From positions 1 to 64,000 of the forward strand of contig NZ_JAOCDM010000010.1 in NCBI RefSeq assembly GCF_029840925.1: 64,000 nt of DNA. Direction: 5' to 3'. A model generated the notes under the pieces. It had not been told where the DNA came from, did not search any database, and saw only the letters and a list, made by a program, of their open reading frames with translations. This DNA is from Pseudomonas sp. GD03858. Lineage in GTDB: Bacteria > Pseudomonadota > Gammaproteobacteria > Pseudomonadales > Pseudomonadaceae. The translations under genes and the position numbers were made by a program. This document shows, in pieces, positions 1 through 7,605 of the stretch (positions within the stretch are counted from its first letter, which is position 1; every line of letters begins with the position of its first letter).

Positions 1-126
1 GCCGCAAAGCGGCCCCAGGTATTATGAAGTCTTCCTGTTCAACCCCACTTCCATGTCATCGATCAGCGCCTTGGCCATGGCATTTGGTTTCAGATTCGGA
101 AATGTCTGACAGCCTTCAAGATCGCC

Positions 127-230
127 GGGGCTGCTGCGCAGCCCTTTCGCGACACAAGGCCGCTCCTACAGGGATGCGCGTACTCCTGTAGGAGCGGCCT
201 TGTGTCGCGAAAGGGGCGCAAAGCGCCCCC
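127..230. repeat. Inverted pair of REP elements (class A)
   Basis: Two copies of a REP-type unit with core TGTAGGAGCGGCCTTGTGTC followed by GCGAAAGGG face each other around a short spacer, each ending in a GC-rich palindrome. Similar units recur throughout the window. The gene-free stretch 1-326 holds this pair plus the nag operator region. The first 120 bases contain only a short reverse-strand open frame that I do not call a gene. Confidence 0.85.
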
Positions 231-262
231 AGAATCAAAAACGAGATTCCTGATCAGACCAG

Positions 263-293
263 TGGTATTGACCTGGTATTAAAGTGGTATTAA
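263..293 (+). promoter_or_regulatory. Triple direct repeat, probable NagR/NagQ operator
   Basis: TGGTATTGA, TGGTATTAA and TGGTATTAA start at 263, 274 and 285, a period of exactly 11 bp or about one helical turn. They lie 34-64 bp before the GntR-family gene that opens the N-acetylglucosamine operon. GntR/HutC-type regulators of amino-sugar genes bind repeats of a TGGTAT-like half-site, so autoregulation of the operon is the natural reading. The spacing is seen directly; the binding protein is inferred. Confidence 0.6.
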
Positions 294-303
294 TTTTCCA
301 CCC

Positions 304-311
304 AACAACAA
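304..311 (+). promoter_or_regulatory. AANAANAA (Crc/Hfq-type) motif before nagR
   Basis: AACAACAA lies 15 nt upstream of the ATG at 327. In Pseudomonas the Hfq/Crc complex represses translation through A-rich AANAANAA sites near start codons. The same octamer class precedes several other sugar genes in this window. Confidence 0.5.
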
Positions 312-326
312 TATCGGACACCCCTC

Positions 327-1058
327 ATGCGTCCTCTATCGGCCCTGCGCCCCGACGACACCAGCGCCACCCCGCTCTACCTGCAGCTGGCGCGCAACCT
401 TGAGCAGGCCATCCACGCCGGCCAATGGACCGCCGACCAGGCGCTGCCCTCGGAGCGCACCCTCAGCGAAACCCTGGACATCTCCCGGGTCACCGCGCGC
501 AAGGCCCTCGAGGTCCTGCTCGAACAAGGCCTGATCCATCGCATCCAGGGCTCCGGCACCTTCATCACGCCACGCCTGGAACAACCCCTGTCACGCCTGT
601 CGAGCTTCAGCGAAATGCTGCGCATGAAAGGCTTCGTGCCCAGCTCCCAGTGGCTCGAGCGCAGCATCGGCACCCCAAGCAACGACGAACTGATCCGCCT
701 CGGCCTGTCGCCCACCGACCAGGTGGTCCACCTCAAGCGCCTGCGCAAGGCCGACGACATCGTCATGGCGGTGGAGGTCAGCACCCTGCCCGCCCGCCTG
801 CTCGGCGACCCACAGGCCATCGGCGATTCGCTCTACCAGCACCTCGACCGGCTCGGCCGCCCGGTGGTCCGCGCCCTGCAACACATCCGCGCAATCAACG
901 CCGGCGACGAGCTGGCCGCCCAGGTGGGCATCGCCCCCGGCACCGCCATGCTGCTGATGACCCGCATCGGCTACCTCGACGACAACACCGCCATCGAGCT
1001 GACCGACACCTACTGCCGCAACGACTACTACGACTTCGTCGCCGAACTGCGACGCTGA
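327..1058 (+). CDS. nagR: GntR/HutC-family regulator of the N-acetylglucosamine operon
   Basis: A 243-residue regulator with an N-terminal GntR winged helix (about residues 12-80, including LDISRVTARKALEVLLEQG) and a C-terminal UTRA effector domain (about 95-240). Family members such as NagQ/NagR/DasR sense phosphorylated amino sugars and release the nag genes. It is the first gene of a same-strand cluster, and the gap to nagA is only 11 nt. Three TGGTATT repeats just upstream suggest autoregulation. Family and pathway are secure from context; the exact effector (GlcNAc-6-P or GlcN-6-P) is not visible. It is sometimes named nagQ. Confidence 0.88.
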   Translation: MRPLSALRPDDTSATPLYLQLARNLEQAIHAGQWTADQALPSERTLSETLDISRVTARKALEVLLEQGLIHRIQGSGTFITPRLEQPLSRLSSFSEMLRMKGFVPSSQWLERSIGTPSNDELIRLGLSPTDQVVHLKRLRKADDIVMAVEVSTLPARLLGDPQAIGDSLYQHLDRLGRPVVRALQHIRAINAGDELAAQVGIAPGTAMLLMTRIGYLDDNTAIELTDTYCRNDYYDFVAELRR

Positions 1059-1069
1059 CCGGAGCCCCC

Positions 1070-2158
1070 ATGGACATCGCCAACATCCTCACCCCCGACG
1101 GCTGGGTGCGCGGACAACTGCACCTCGAAAACGGCCGTGTCCGGGCCATCGAGGGCACGCCGTGCGACCCGCAGGCCAACGACCTGCCGTACCTGCTGCC
1201 CGGTTTCATCGACCTGCACGTGCACGGTGGTGGGGGCAGCGACATCATGCAGGGCGGCGAAGCCTTCGCCACCATCGCCCGTACCCACCGACGCTTCGGC
1301 ACCACCTCGCTGCTGGCCACTACCATGACCGCACCCCGCGAGGAACTGACCCGCGTGCTCGCCGAGCTGGGCGAGCACCTCAAGCACCCGCGCCAGGGCG
1401 CGCGCATTCTCGGCGTGCACCTGGAAGGCCCGTACATCAACCCCGGCAAGCTCGGCGCGCAGCCGAACTTCGCCCACCAGGCGCTGCTCGACGAGGTCGA
1501 GCAATACCTGGCCCTGGCGCCGATCAAGGTCATCACCATCGCCCCGGAAATCGCCGGCCACCTGCCGCTGATCCAGGCCCTGAGCCAGCGCGGCATCCGC
1601 CTGCAGCTCGGCCATACCCTGGGCAGCTACGAAGAAGGCGTGGCGGCCCTGGAGGCCGGCGCCACCAGCTTCACCCACCTGTACAACGCCATGAGCCCGC
1701 TGCACCACCGTGAGCCGGGCATCGTCGGCGCGGCCCTGGCCCATGCTCGCTACGCCGAGCTGATTCCCGACCTGCTGCACGTGCACCCCGGCGCCATGCG
1801 CGTGGCCCTGCGCTCGATCCCGTGCCTGTACTGCGTGACCGACTCCACCGCCGCCGCCGGCATGCCCGACGGCGAATACCGCCTGGGCAGCCACACCGTG
1901 ACCAAGTGCCTGGGCGGCGTGCGCCTGCCCGACGGCACCCTGGCCGGCAGCACCCTGACCATGGACCAAGCCCTGCGCAACCTGGTGAAGATCGGCCTGC
2001 CGCTGGCCGAAGCCTCCGAGCGCCTGTCGCGCCATCCCGCCGATTATCTCGGCATCGCCGACCGTGGCCGCCTGCAACCGGGCGCCTGGGCCGACGCGGT
2101 GCTGCTGGACCGCCAACTGAACCTGACCGCCGTGATGATCGAAGGAGAAACCGCATGA
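1070..2158 (+). CDS. nagA: N-acetylglucosamine-6-phosphate deacetylase
   Basis: A 362-residue amidohydrolase that removes acetate from GlcNAc-6-P to give GlcN-6-P. Metal- and substrate-binding signatures are in order: HVHGGGGSDIMQGG, HLEGPYINPGKLGAQ, LGHTLGSYEEG, HLYNAMSPLHHREPGIVG and TDSTAAAGMPDG with the catalytic Asp. I chose the ATG at 1070 (MDIANILTPDGW). The open frame extends upstream to 425 but overlaps the regulator and is not protein-like. The stop overlaps the next start (ATGA), indicating translational coupling with the deaminase gene. Confidence 0.95.
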   Translation: MDIANILTPDGWVRGQLHLENGRVRAIEGTPCDPQANDLPYLLPGFIDLHVHGGGGSDIMQGGEAFATIARTHRRFGTTSLLATTMTAPREELTRVLAELGEHLKHPRQGARILGVHLEGPYINPGKLGAQPNFAHQALLDEVEQYLALAPIKVITIAPEIAGHLPLIQALSQRGIRLQLGHTLGSYEEGVAALEAGATSFTHLYNAMSPLHHREPGIVGAALAHARYAELIPDLLHVHPGAMRVALRSIPCLYCVTDSTAAAGMPDGEYRLGSHTVTKCLGGVRLPDGTLAGSTLTMDQALRNLVKIGLPLAEASERLSRHPADYLGIADRGRLQPGAWADAVLLDRQLNLTAVMIEGETA

Positions 2159-3177
2159 ATTCAAGGATGCTCGAAGAAGCCCGCGCCTGCGCCGAGGTCG
2201 TCCAACGTCAGACACAGACGCTGGATCCGCGCCTGGAAACCCTGGCCGAACAGCTGCGCCGGCTCGATCCGCAAGTGGCGCTGACCGTGGCCCGGGGCAG
2301 CTCGGACCACGCCGCCAGCTACTTCGCCTACATCGCCATGCAGCAGCTGGGGCTGCCGGTGGCTTCGCTGCCGATGTCGGTGGTGACCCTGCAGCAGGCA
2401 CCGCTGCGAGTGCGTGGCCAGGTGGCGCTGGGCTTCTCGCAGTCGGGGCAGAGCCCGGACCTGGTGGAAAGCCTGCGCCGCCTGGGCCAATGCGGGGCAA
2501 CCACGGTCTCGCTGGTCAACGCCGAAGGCTCGCCCCTGGAGCAGGCCTGCCAGCACCACTTGCCGCTGTGCGCGGGCCCTGAGCTGTCGGTGGCGGCGAC
2601 CAAGAGCTTCGTCGCCACCCTGGCTGCCAGCGCCCACCTGGTCGCCCACTGGGGCCAGGACCGCGCCCTGCTGGCAGCCGGCCTTGCCCTGCCCGCGCAG
2701 CTGCGCGAGGCCGCCGCGCAGGACTGGACCCCGGCCATCGACACCCTGCGCGACAGCGAGCGCCTGATGGTGATCGGCCGTGGCGCGGGCTTCGCCATCG
2801 CCCAGGAGGCCGCGCTCAAACTCAAGGAAACCTCGGTGATCCAGGCCGAAGCCTTCAGCAGCGCCGAAGTGCGCCATGGCCCGATGGCCCTGATCGATGC
2901 CCAGTACCCGCTGCTGGTGTTCGCCCCCCGTGGCGTCGAGCAGGCCGGGCTGCTGCAGCTGGCCGCCGACATGCGCCAGCGCGGTGCCCGCGTGCTGCTG
3001 GCGGCGCCGGTCGATATCGCCGGGCGCGACCTCACCCTGAGCTGCGCCGAACACCCGGCCCTGGACCCGCTGCTGGCGATCCAGAGCTTCTACATCATGG
3101 CCGCGGCCCTGGCCGAGGCCCGCGGCCTCGACCCCGACCAGCCGCGCCACCTGAGCAAAGTGACCTGCACGCAGTGA
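2155..3177 (+). CDS. SIS-domain glucosamine-6-phosphate deaminase (NagB-II type)
   Basis: A 340-residue protein with two sugar-isomerase (SIS) domains. The first contains ARGSSDHAASYFAY and GFSQSGQSPDLV; the second contains IGRGAGFAIAQEAALKLKE and AEVRHGPMALI. It matches the isomerase half of GlmS but lacks the N-terminal glutamine amidotransferase, so it should work in the catabolic direction: GlcN-6-P to fructose-6-P plus ammonia. The start overlaps the nagA stop (ATGA). No classical hexameric NagB is present in the operon, so this is the likely deaminase. The start at 2155 follows GAAGGAGAAA. Confidence 0.88.
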   Translation: MNSRMLEEARACAEVVQRQTQTLDPRLETLAEQLRRLDPQVALTVARGSSDHAASYFAYIAMQQLGLPVASLPMSVVTLQQAPLRVRGQVALGFSQSGQSPDLVESLRRLGQCGATTVSLVNAEGSPLEQACQHHLPLCAGPELSVAATKSFVATLAASAHLVAHWGQDRALLAAGLALPAQLREAAAQDWTPAIDTLRDSERLMVIGRGAGFAIAQEAALKLKETSVIQAEAFSSAEVRHGPMALIDAQYPLLVFAPRGVEQAGLLQLAADMRQRGARVLLAAPVDIAGRDLTLSCAEHPALDPLLAIQSFYIMAAALAEARGLDPDQPRHLSKVTCTQ

Positions 3178-3195
3178 AGCCGCGAGGAACAGCGC

Positions 3196-5739
3196 ATGCC
3201 CGACAATAACAAGATCATCCTCCATGCCCCGCTCGCCGGACCGCTGATACCGCTGGACCAGGTACCCGACCCGGTGTTCAGCAGCGCCACCCTGGGCGAC
3301 GGCGTCGCCATCGACCCGTTGAACGACGTGCTGCACGCGCCCTGCGCGGGCGAAGTGGTGCAACTGGCGCGCACCGGCCATGCGCTGACCCTGCGTGCGG
3401 CCAACGGCGCGGAAGTCCTTTTGCATATCGGTGTCGACACCGTGCAGTTGCAGGGGCGTGGGTTCTCGCCACAGGTTCGGTTGGGCGAACACGTGATGCA
3501 GGGCCAGGCGCTGGTGCACTTCGATATGGACCTGGTGGCGCAGCACTGTGTCAGCCTGGTCACCGTGATGCTGATCAGCAATGGCCCAGGCTTTGGCCTG
3601 ACGCGACTGGACACAGGCACTTCGCGCCTGGGCACGGCGTTGCTGGAGGTCGAGGCCACGGGCAGCGGAGCGCATGCACGACCGGTCAGCCATGAGTGCG
3701 CGCGCGGTCATGCCCGGGTCGCTCATCACGGCGGCCTGCACGCCCGCCCCGCGGCCCTGCTGCGCCAGACCGCGCAAGGCTTCCAGAGCCATGCCGTGCT
3801 GCGTTTCGCCGAGCGCGAGGCCGACCTCACCAGCCTGGTGGCGGTCATGGGCCTGGGCGTTGGCGAAGGCGCCGAAATCGAACTGATCTGCACCGGGCCG
3901 GACAGCCAGGCCGCGCTGCAGGCGTTGATCGCCGCCGTGCAGACCGCCTCGGTCGGTGAGCGCCATGCCTCGCACGTGCCCACCAGCACCGTCACGCCCA
4001 AGCCCAATGCCGAGCCCGGCGTGCTCAACGGTGTCTGCGCCGCCCCCGGCCTCGCCCTCGGGCCACTGGCGCGCCTGGACGGCATCAGCCTGCCGGCGGA
4101 CAGCGGCGATAACGACCCCGCCGAGCAGCACCAGGCGCTGAACAGCGCCCTGGCCGAGGTCCGTCATGCCATCGACCGCGACTGGCGCCACCTGCCTCGC
4201 GGCCAGGAGGACGCGGCAGCGATCCTCGAGGCCCACCTGGCCCTGCTCGACGACCCGGCCCTGCTCGGCGATGCCCGCCAGCATATCGCCGGCGGCGTCG
4301 CCGCCAGCCATGCCTGGAGCCGCGCCATCGAGACCCAGTGCCAGGTCCTGCGCAGCCTGGGCAACCCGTTGCTGGCCGAGCGCGCCAACGACCTGTACGA
4401 CCTGCAGCAGCGGGTGCTGCGCGCCCTGCTCGGCGAAACCCGGCAACTGCGCCTGCCGCCGGCGGCCATCGTCGTCGCCCACGAACTGACGCCCTCCGAC
4501 CTGCTGCTGCTCGCCCGTCACGATGTCGCCGGGCTGTGCATGGCCGCCGGTGGCGCCACCTCGCACGTCGCCATCCTCGCCCGTGCCCGCGGCCTGCCAT
4601 GCCTGGTGGCCGTGGGCGAAGCGCTGCTCGACCTGCCCGCCGGCACGCCCCTGGTGCTGGACGCCGACCAGGGCCGCCTGGAAACCCAGGCCGACCCGCA
4701 ACGCCTGGCCGAGGTCCACTGCCACCTGCAGCAACGCCGCGAAATCCGCCAGCGCCAGCAGGCCGCCGCGCAGCAAGGCGCGCGCACCCGCGATGGCCAG
4801 TTGATCGAGGTCGCGGCCAACGTCGCCAGCGCCGAAGAAGCCGCCCAGGCCCTGGCCCAGGGCGCCGACGGCATCGGCCTGCTGCGCAGCGAGTTCCTGT
4901 TCATCGACCGCCCCACCGCACCGGACGAGGCCGAGCAGCGCAACGCCTACCAGGCCGTGCTCGACGCCATGGCCGAACGCCCGGTGATCATCCGCACCAT
5001 CGATGTCGGCGGCGACAAGCAGCTCGACTACCTGCCCCTGCCGGCCGAGGCCAACCCGGTGCTGGGCCTGCGCGGCATCCGCCTGGGCCAGGTCCGTCCG
5101 GAGCTGCTCGACCAGCAACTGCGCGCCCTGCTCCAGGTCAGCCCGCAGCGGCGCTGCCGGATCATGCTGCCGATGGTCACCGAGGTCGACGAGTTGATCG
5201 CCATCCGCCAGCGCCTTGACCGGCTGGCCGCCGAGCTGGGCGGGACGACACGCGCCGAACTGGGGGTGATGATCGAGGTGCCGGCCGCGGCGCTGCTCGC
5301 CGAGCGTCTGGCCGAGCATGCGGACTTCTTCTCCATCGGCACCAACGACCTGTCCCAGTACACCCTGGCCATGGACCGTGACCATGCCGGGCTGGCGGCG
5401 CGGGTCGATGCCCTGCACCCAGCGCTGCTGCGCCTGATCGAGCTGACCTGCCAGGGCGCGGCGAAGCACGGTCGCTGGGTCGGCGTGTGCGGTGCGCTGG
5501 CCTCCGACCCGCTGGCCACGCCGGTGCTGGTCGGCCTCGGCGTGGCCGAGCTGTCGGTCAGCGCGCCGCAGATCGGCGAGATCAAGGCCCTGGTCCGCCA
5601 GCTCGACGCCAGCGCCTGCCGCCGTTTCAGCCAGGGCCTGCTGGGCCTGGCCAGCGCCGGTGCCGTGCGCCAGGCCTGCCGCGACTTCGCCGCGCAATCC
5701 CACGCCCAACCCGCGGCCCCCATGGCCCTACAACAATAA
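3196..5739 (+). CDS. nagF: Fused PTS EIIA-HPr-enzyme I for N-acetylglucosamine
   Basis: An 847-residue multiphosphoryl-transfer protein combining three PTS modules. The EIIA(Glc)-like domain (about 1-150) has the active-site pair His62 (TGHALTL) and His77 (LLHIGVDTV). The HPr domain (about 170-255) has phospho-His182 in GLHARPAA. Enzyme I (about 275-840) has phospho-His457 in GGATSHVAILARARGLPC and the PEP-binding C-terminal barrel (GTNDLSQYTLAMDRDH). It passes phosphate from PEP to the NagE permease encoded 12 nt downstream. Pseudomonas uses such dedicated fusions rather than a general EI/HPr for this sugar. It lies in the same operon, 18 nt after the deaminase gene. Confidence 0.94.
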   Translation: MPDNNKIILHAPLAGPLIPLDQVPDPVFSSATLGDGVAIDPLNDVLHAPCAGEVVQLARTGHALTLRAANGAEVLLHIGVDTVQLQGRGFSPQVRLGEHVMQGQALVHFDMDLVAQHCVSLVTVMLISNGPGFGLTRLDTGTSRLGTALLEVEATGSGAHARPVSHECARGHARVAHHGGLHARPAALLRQTAQGFQSHAVLRFAEREADLTSLVAVMGLGVGEGAEIELICTGPDSQAALQALIAAVQTASVGERHASHVPTSTVTPKPNAEPGVLNGVCAAPGLALGPLARLDGISLPADSGDNDPAEQHQALNSALAEVRHAIDRDWRHLPRGQEDAAAILEAHLALLDDPALLGDARQHIAGGVAASHAWSRAIETQCQVLRSLGNPLLAERANDLYDLQQRVLRALLGETRQLRLPPAAIVVAHELTPSDLLLLARHDVAGLCMAAGGATSHVAILARARGLPCLVAVGEALLDLPAGTPLVLDADQGRLETQADPQRLAEVHCHLQQRREIRQRQQAAAQQGARTRDGQLIEVAANVASAEEAAQALAQGADGIGLLRSEFLFIDRPTAPDEAEQRNAYQAVLDAMAERPVIIRTIDVGGDKQLDYLPLPAEANPVLGLRGIRLGQVRPELLDQQLRALLQVSPQRRCRIMLPMVTEVDELIAIRQRLDRLAAELGGTTRAELGVMIEVPAAALLAERLAEHADFFSIGTNDLSQYTLAMDRDHAGLAARVDALHPALLRLIELTCQGAAKHGRWVGVCGALASDPLATPVLVGLGVAELSVSAPQIGEIKALVRQLDASACRRFSQGLLGLASAGAVRQACRDFAAQSHAQPAAPMALQQ
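5732..5739 (+). promoter_or_regulatory. AANAANAA (Crc/Hfq-type) motif before nagE
   Basis: AACAATAA covers the last codons and stop of nagF and lies 12 nt upstream of the nagE ATG at 5752. It fits the A-rich Crc/Hfq recognition pattern and sits where it could block initiation on nagE specifically. Confidence 0.4.
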
Positions 5740-5751
5740 TCGGAGCGCACC

Positions 5752-7413
5752 ATGTACCAGCACTTCATCCAGGGCCTGCAGCGGCTCGGCCGCGCCTTGA
5801 TGCTGCCCATCGCCATCCTGCCCATCGCCGGCCTGTTGCTGCGCCTGGGCGACACCGACCTGCTCGACATCGCCCTGGTGCATGACGCCGGCCAAGCGAT
5901 CTTCGCCAACCTGGCGCTGATCTTCGCCGTCGGCATCGCCGTGGGCTTCGCCCGCGACAACAACGGCACCGCGGGCCTGGCCGGCGCCATCGGCTACCTG
6001 GTGCTGGTGGCGACGCTGAAGGTGATCGATCCGAAGATCGACATGGGCATGCTCGCCGGCATCATCTGCGGCCTGCTCGGCGGCGGCCTGTACAACCGCT
6101 TCAAGGACATCCAGCTGCCGGACTACCTGGCGTTCTTCGGCGGCCGGCGCTTCGTGCCGATCGCCACCGGGCTTTCGGCGGTGATCCTCGGACTGCTGTT
6201 CGGCCTGATCTGGCCACCGATCCAGCACGGCATCAACGCGCTCGGCCAGCTGATGCTGGAGAGCGGCAGCATCGGCGCGTTCTTCTTCGGCGTGCTCAAC
6301 CGGCTGCTGATCATCACCGGCCTGCACCATATCCTCAACAACCTGGTGTGGTTCGTCTTCGGCAGCTTCCAGGCGGCCAGTGGCCAGGTGGTGACCGGCG
6401 ATCTGGCGCGCTACTTCGCCGGCGATCCCAACGCCGGGCAGTTCATGGCCGGCATGTTCCCGATGATGATCTTCGGCCTGCCCGCCGCGTGCCTGGCCAT
6501 GTATCGCCACGCCCTGCCGGCGCGGCGCAAGCTGATCGGCGGGGTGCTGCTGTCGATGGCGCTGACCTCGGCGCTGACCGGGGTGACCGAGCCGATCGAG
6601 TTCGCCTTCATGTTCCTCGCGCCGCTTTTGTACCTGATCCACGCGCTGCTGACCGGCTTGTCCATGGCGATCTGCGACCTGCTGGGCATCCGCCTGGGCT
6701 TTACCTTCTCCGGCGGCGCCATCGACATGGCCCTGGGCTGGGGCCGCTCGAGCAACGGCTGGCTGGTGTTCCCGGTCGGTGTGCTGTACGGCCTGCTCTA
6801 CTACTTCGTGTTCGACTTCTGTATTCGCCGCTTCGACCTGAAGACGCCGGGGCGCGAGGAGCAGCCCACGGAGCAGGCCAACAACGCCGAAACGCCCCGG
6901 GGTCGTCGCTATATCGACGCCCTGGGTGGCGCGGACAACCTGCTGGGTGTCGATGCCTGCACCACACGCCTGCGCCTGGTACTGGCCGATCGCTCGCTGG
7001 CCCAGGACGAAGCGCTGAAAAAGCTCGGGGCCATGGCCGTGGTGCGTCCTGGCAGTGGCGGTAGCCTGCAAGTGGTGGTCGGCCCGATGGCCGACGCGTT
7101 GGCGGACGAGATCCGTGGCGAGCTGACGCATGGCCTGGCAGCCACGCCTGCCGACGTCGGCGCAACAGCCGACAGCATCGAGCCACTGCCGGCAGACGGT
7201 TGGTTGCAGGCCCTCGGCGGACGCGACAACCTGCTCAAGGTCGAGTGCGTGGCACTGAGCCGGGTACGGGTTCAGTTCAGGGATCCGACCAAGGCCAGCC
7301 AGGAACACCTCATGGCGTTGGGCTGCCAGGGGATCAGCCCACAGGCCGATGGCGTCTGGCACCTGCTGATGGGGCCACGGGCGCAGGCGCTGAACGTGGC
7401 GCTGCAGGCCTGA
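5752..7413 (+). CDS. nagE: PTS EIIC-EIIB permease for N-acetylglucosamine
   Basis: A 553-residue inner-membrane PTS permease. The N-terminal EIIC (about 1-370) is strongly hydrophobic with about ten membrane segments and a GFTFSGGAIDMALGWG-like substrate loop (here GLGFTFSGG variant). It is followed by an EIIB domain whose phospho-Cys403 lies in DACTTRLRL. A second EIIB-like domain follows (about 480-550, starting GWLQALGGRDNLLKV). Aligned on the RxR motif, its catalytic position is Ala501 instead of Cys, so it looks degenerate. The upstream nagF product supplies EIIA. The operon seems to end here. Confidence 0.93.
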   Translation: MYQHFIQGLQRLGRALMLPIAILPIAGLLLRLGDTDLLDIALVHDAGQAIFANLALIFAVGIAVGFARDNNGTAGLAGAIGYLVLVATLKVIDPKIDMGMLAGIICGLLGGGLYNRFKDIQLPDYLAFFGGRRFVPIATGLSAVILGLLFGLIWPPIQHGINALGQLMLESGSIGAFFFGVLNRLLIITGLHHILNNLVWFVFGSFQAASGQVVTGDLARYFAGDPNAGQFMAGMFPMMIFGLPAACLAMYRHALPARRKLIGGVLLSMALTSALTGVTEPIEFAFMFLAPLLYLIHALLTGLSMAICDLLGIRLGFTFSGGAIDMALGWGRSSNGWLVFPVGVLYGLLYYFVFDFCIRRFDLKTPGREEQPTEQANNAETPRGRRYIDALGGADNLLGVDACTTRLRLVLADRSLAQDEALKKLGAMAVVRPGSGGSLQVVVGPMADALADEIRGELTHGLAATPADVGATADSIEPLPADGWLQALGGRDNLLKVECVALSRVRVQFRDPTKASQEHLMALGCQGISPQADGVWHLLMGPRAQALNVALQA

Positions 7414-7500
7414 CAGGGCTCACGAGCAGGCGATGTAATCACTGCACTCGACCGTGCGTGGGAAGGCGCCGTGGCGTGCCCACGGAATCATGACGATGAG

Positions 7501-7520
7501 AAGCAAGACGGGTCTTGCTT
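7501..7520. terminator. Short perfect hairpin after the nag operon
   Basis: AAGCAAGACGGGTCTTGCTT is a perfect 20-nt palindrome about 90 nt after nagE. No T-run follows, so it may be a weak terminator or an operator for the next gene. Confidence 0.3.
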
Positions 7521-7605
7521 CGCCGTGAGGCATTCGTTCCATATTCTGCTGCCGCACCCGCAACGTCAGGCTGCTCCTCTCGTACAACCAGAGAGGACAC
7601 ACGCC

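Noticed and set aside
22-78. Short minus-strand frame ending KALIDDMEVGLNRKTS
   Set aside because: Only 18 codons from its ATG, and the open frame upstream runs straight into a REP element; it may be a gene remnant but cannot be supported.
2161-5709. 1182-codon minus-strand open frame opposite nagF and the deaminase gene
   Set aside because: It is antisense to clear genes, rich in Gln/Ala/Gly repeats typical of reverse frames in G+C-rich DNA, and has no domain.
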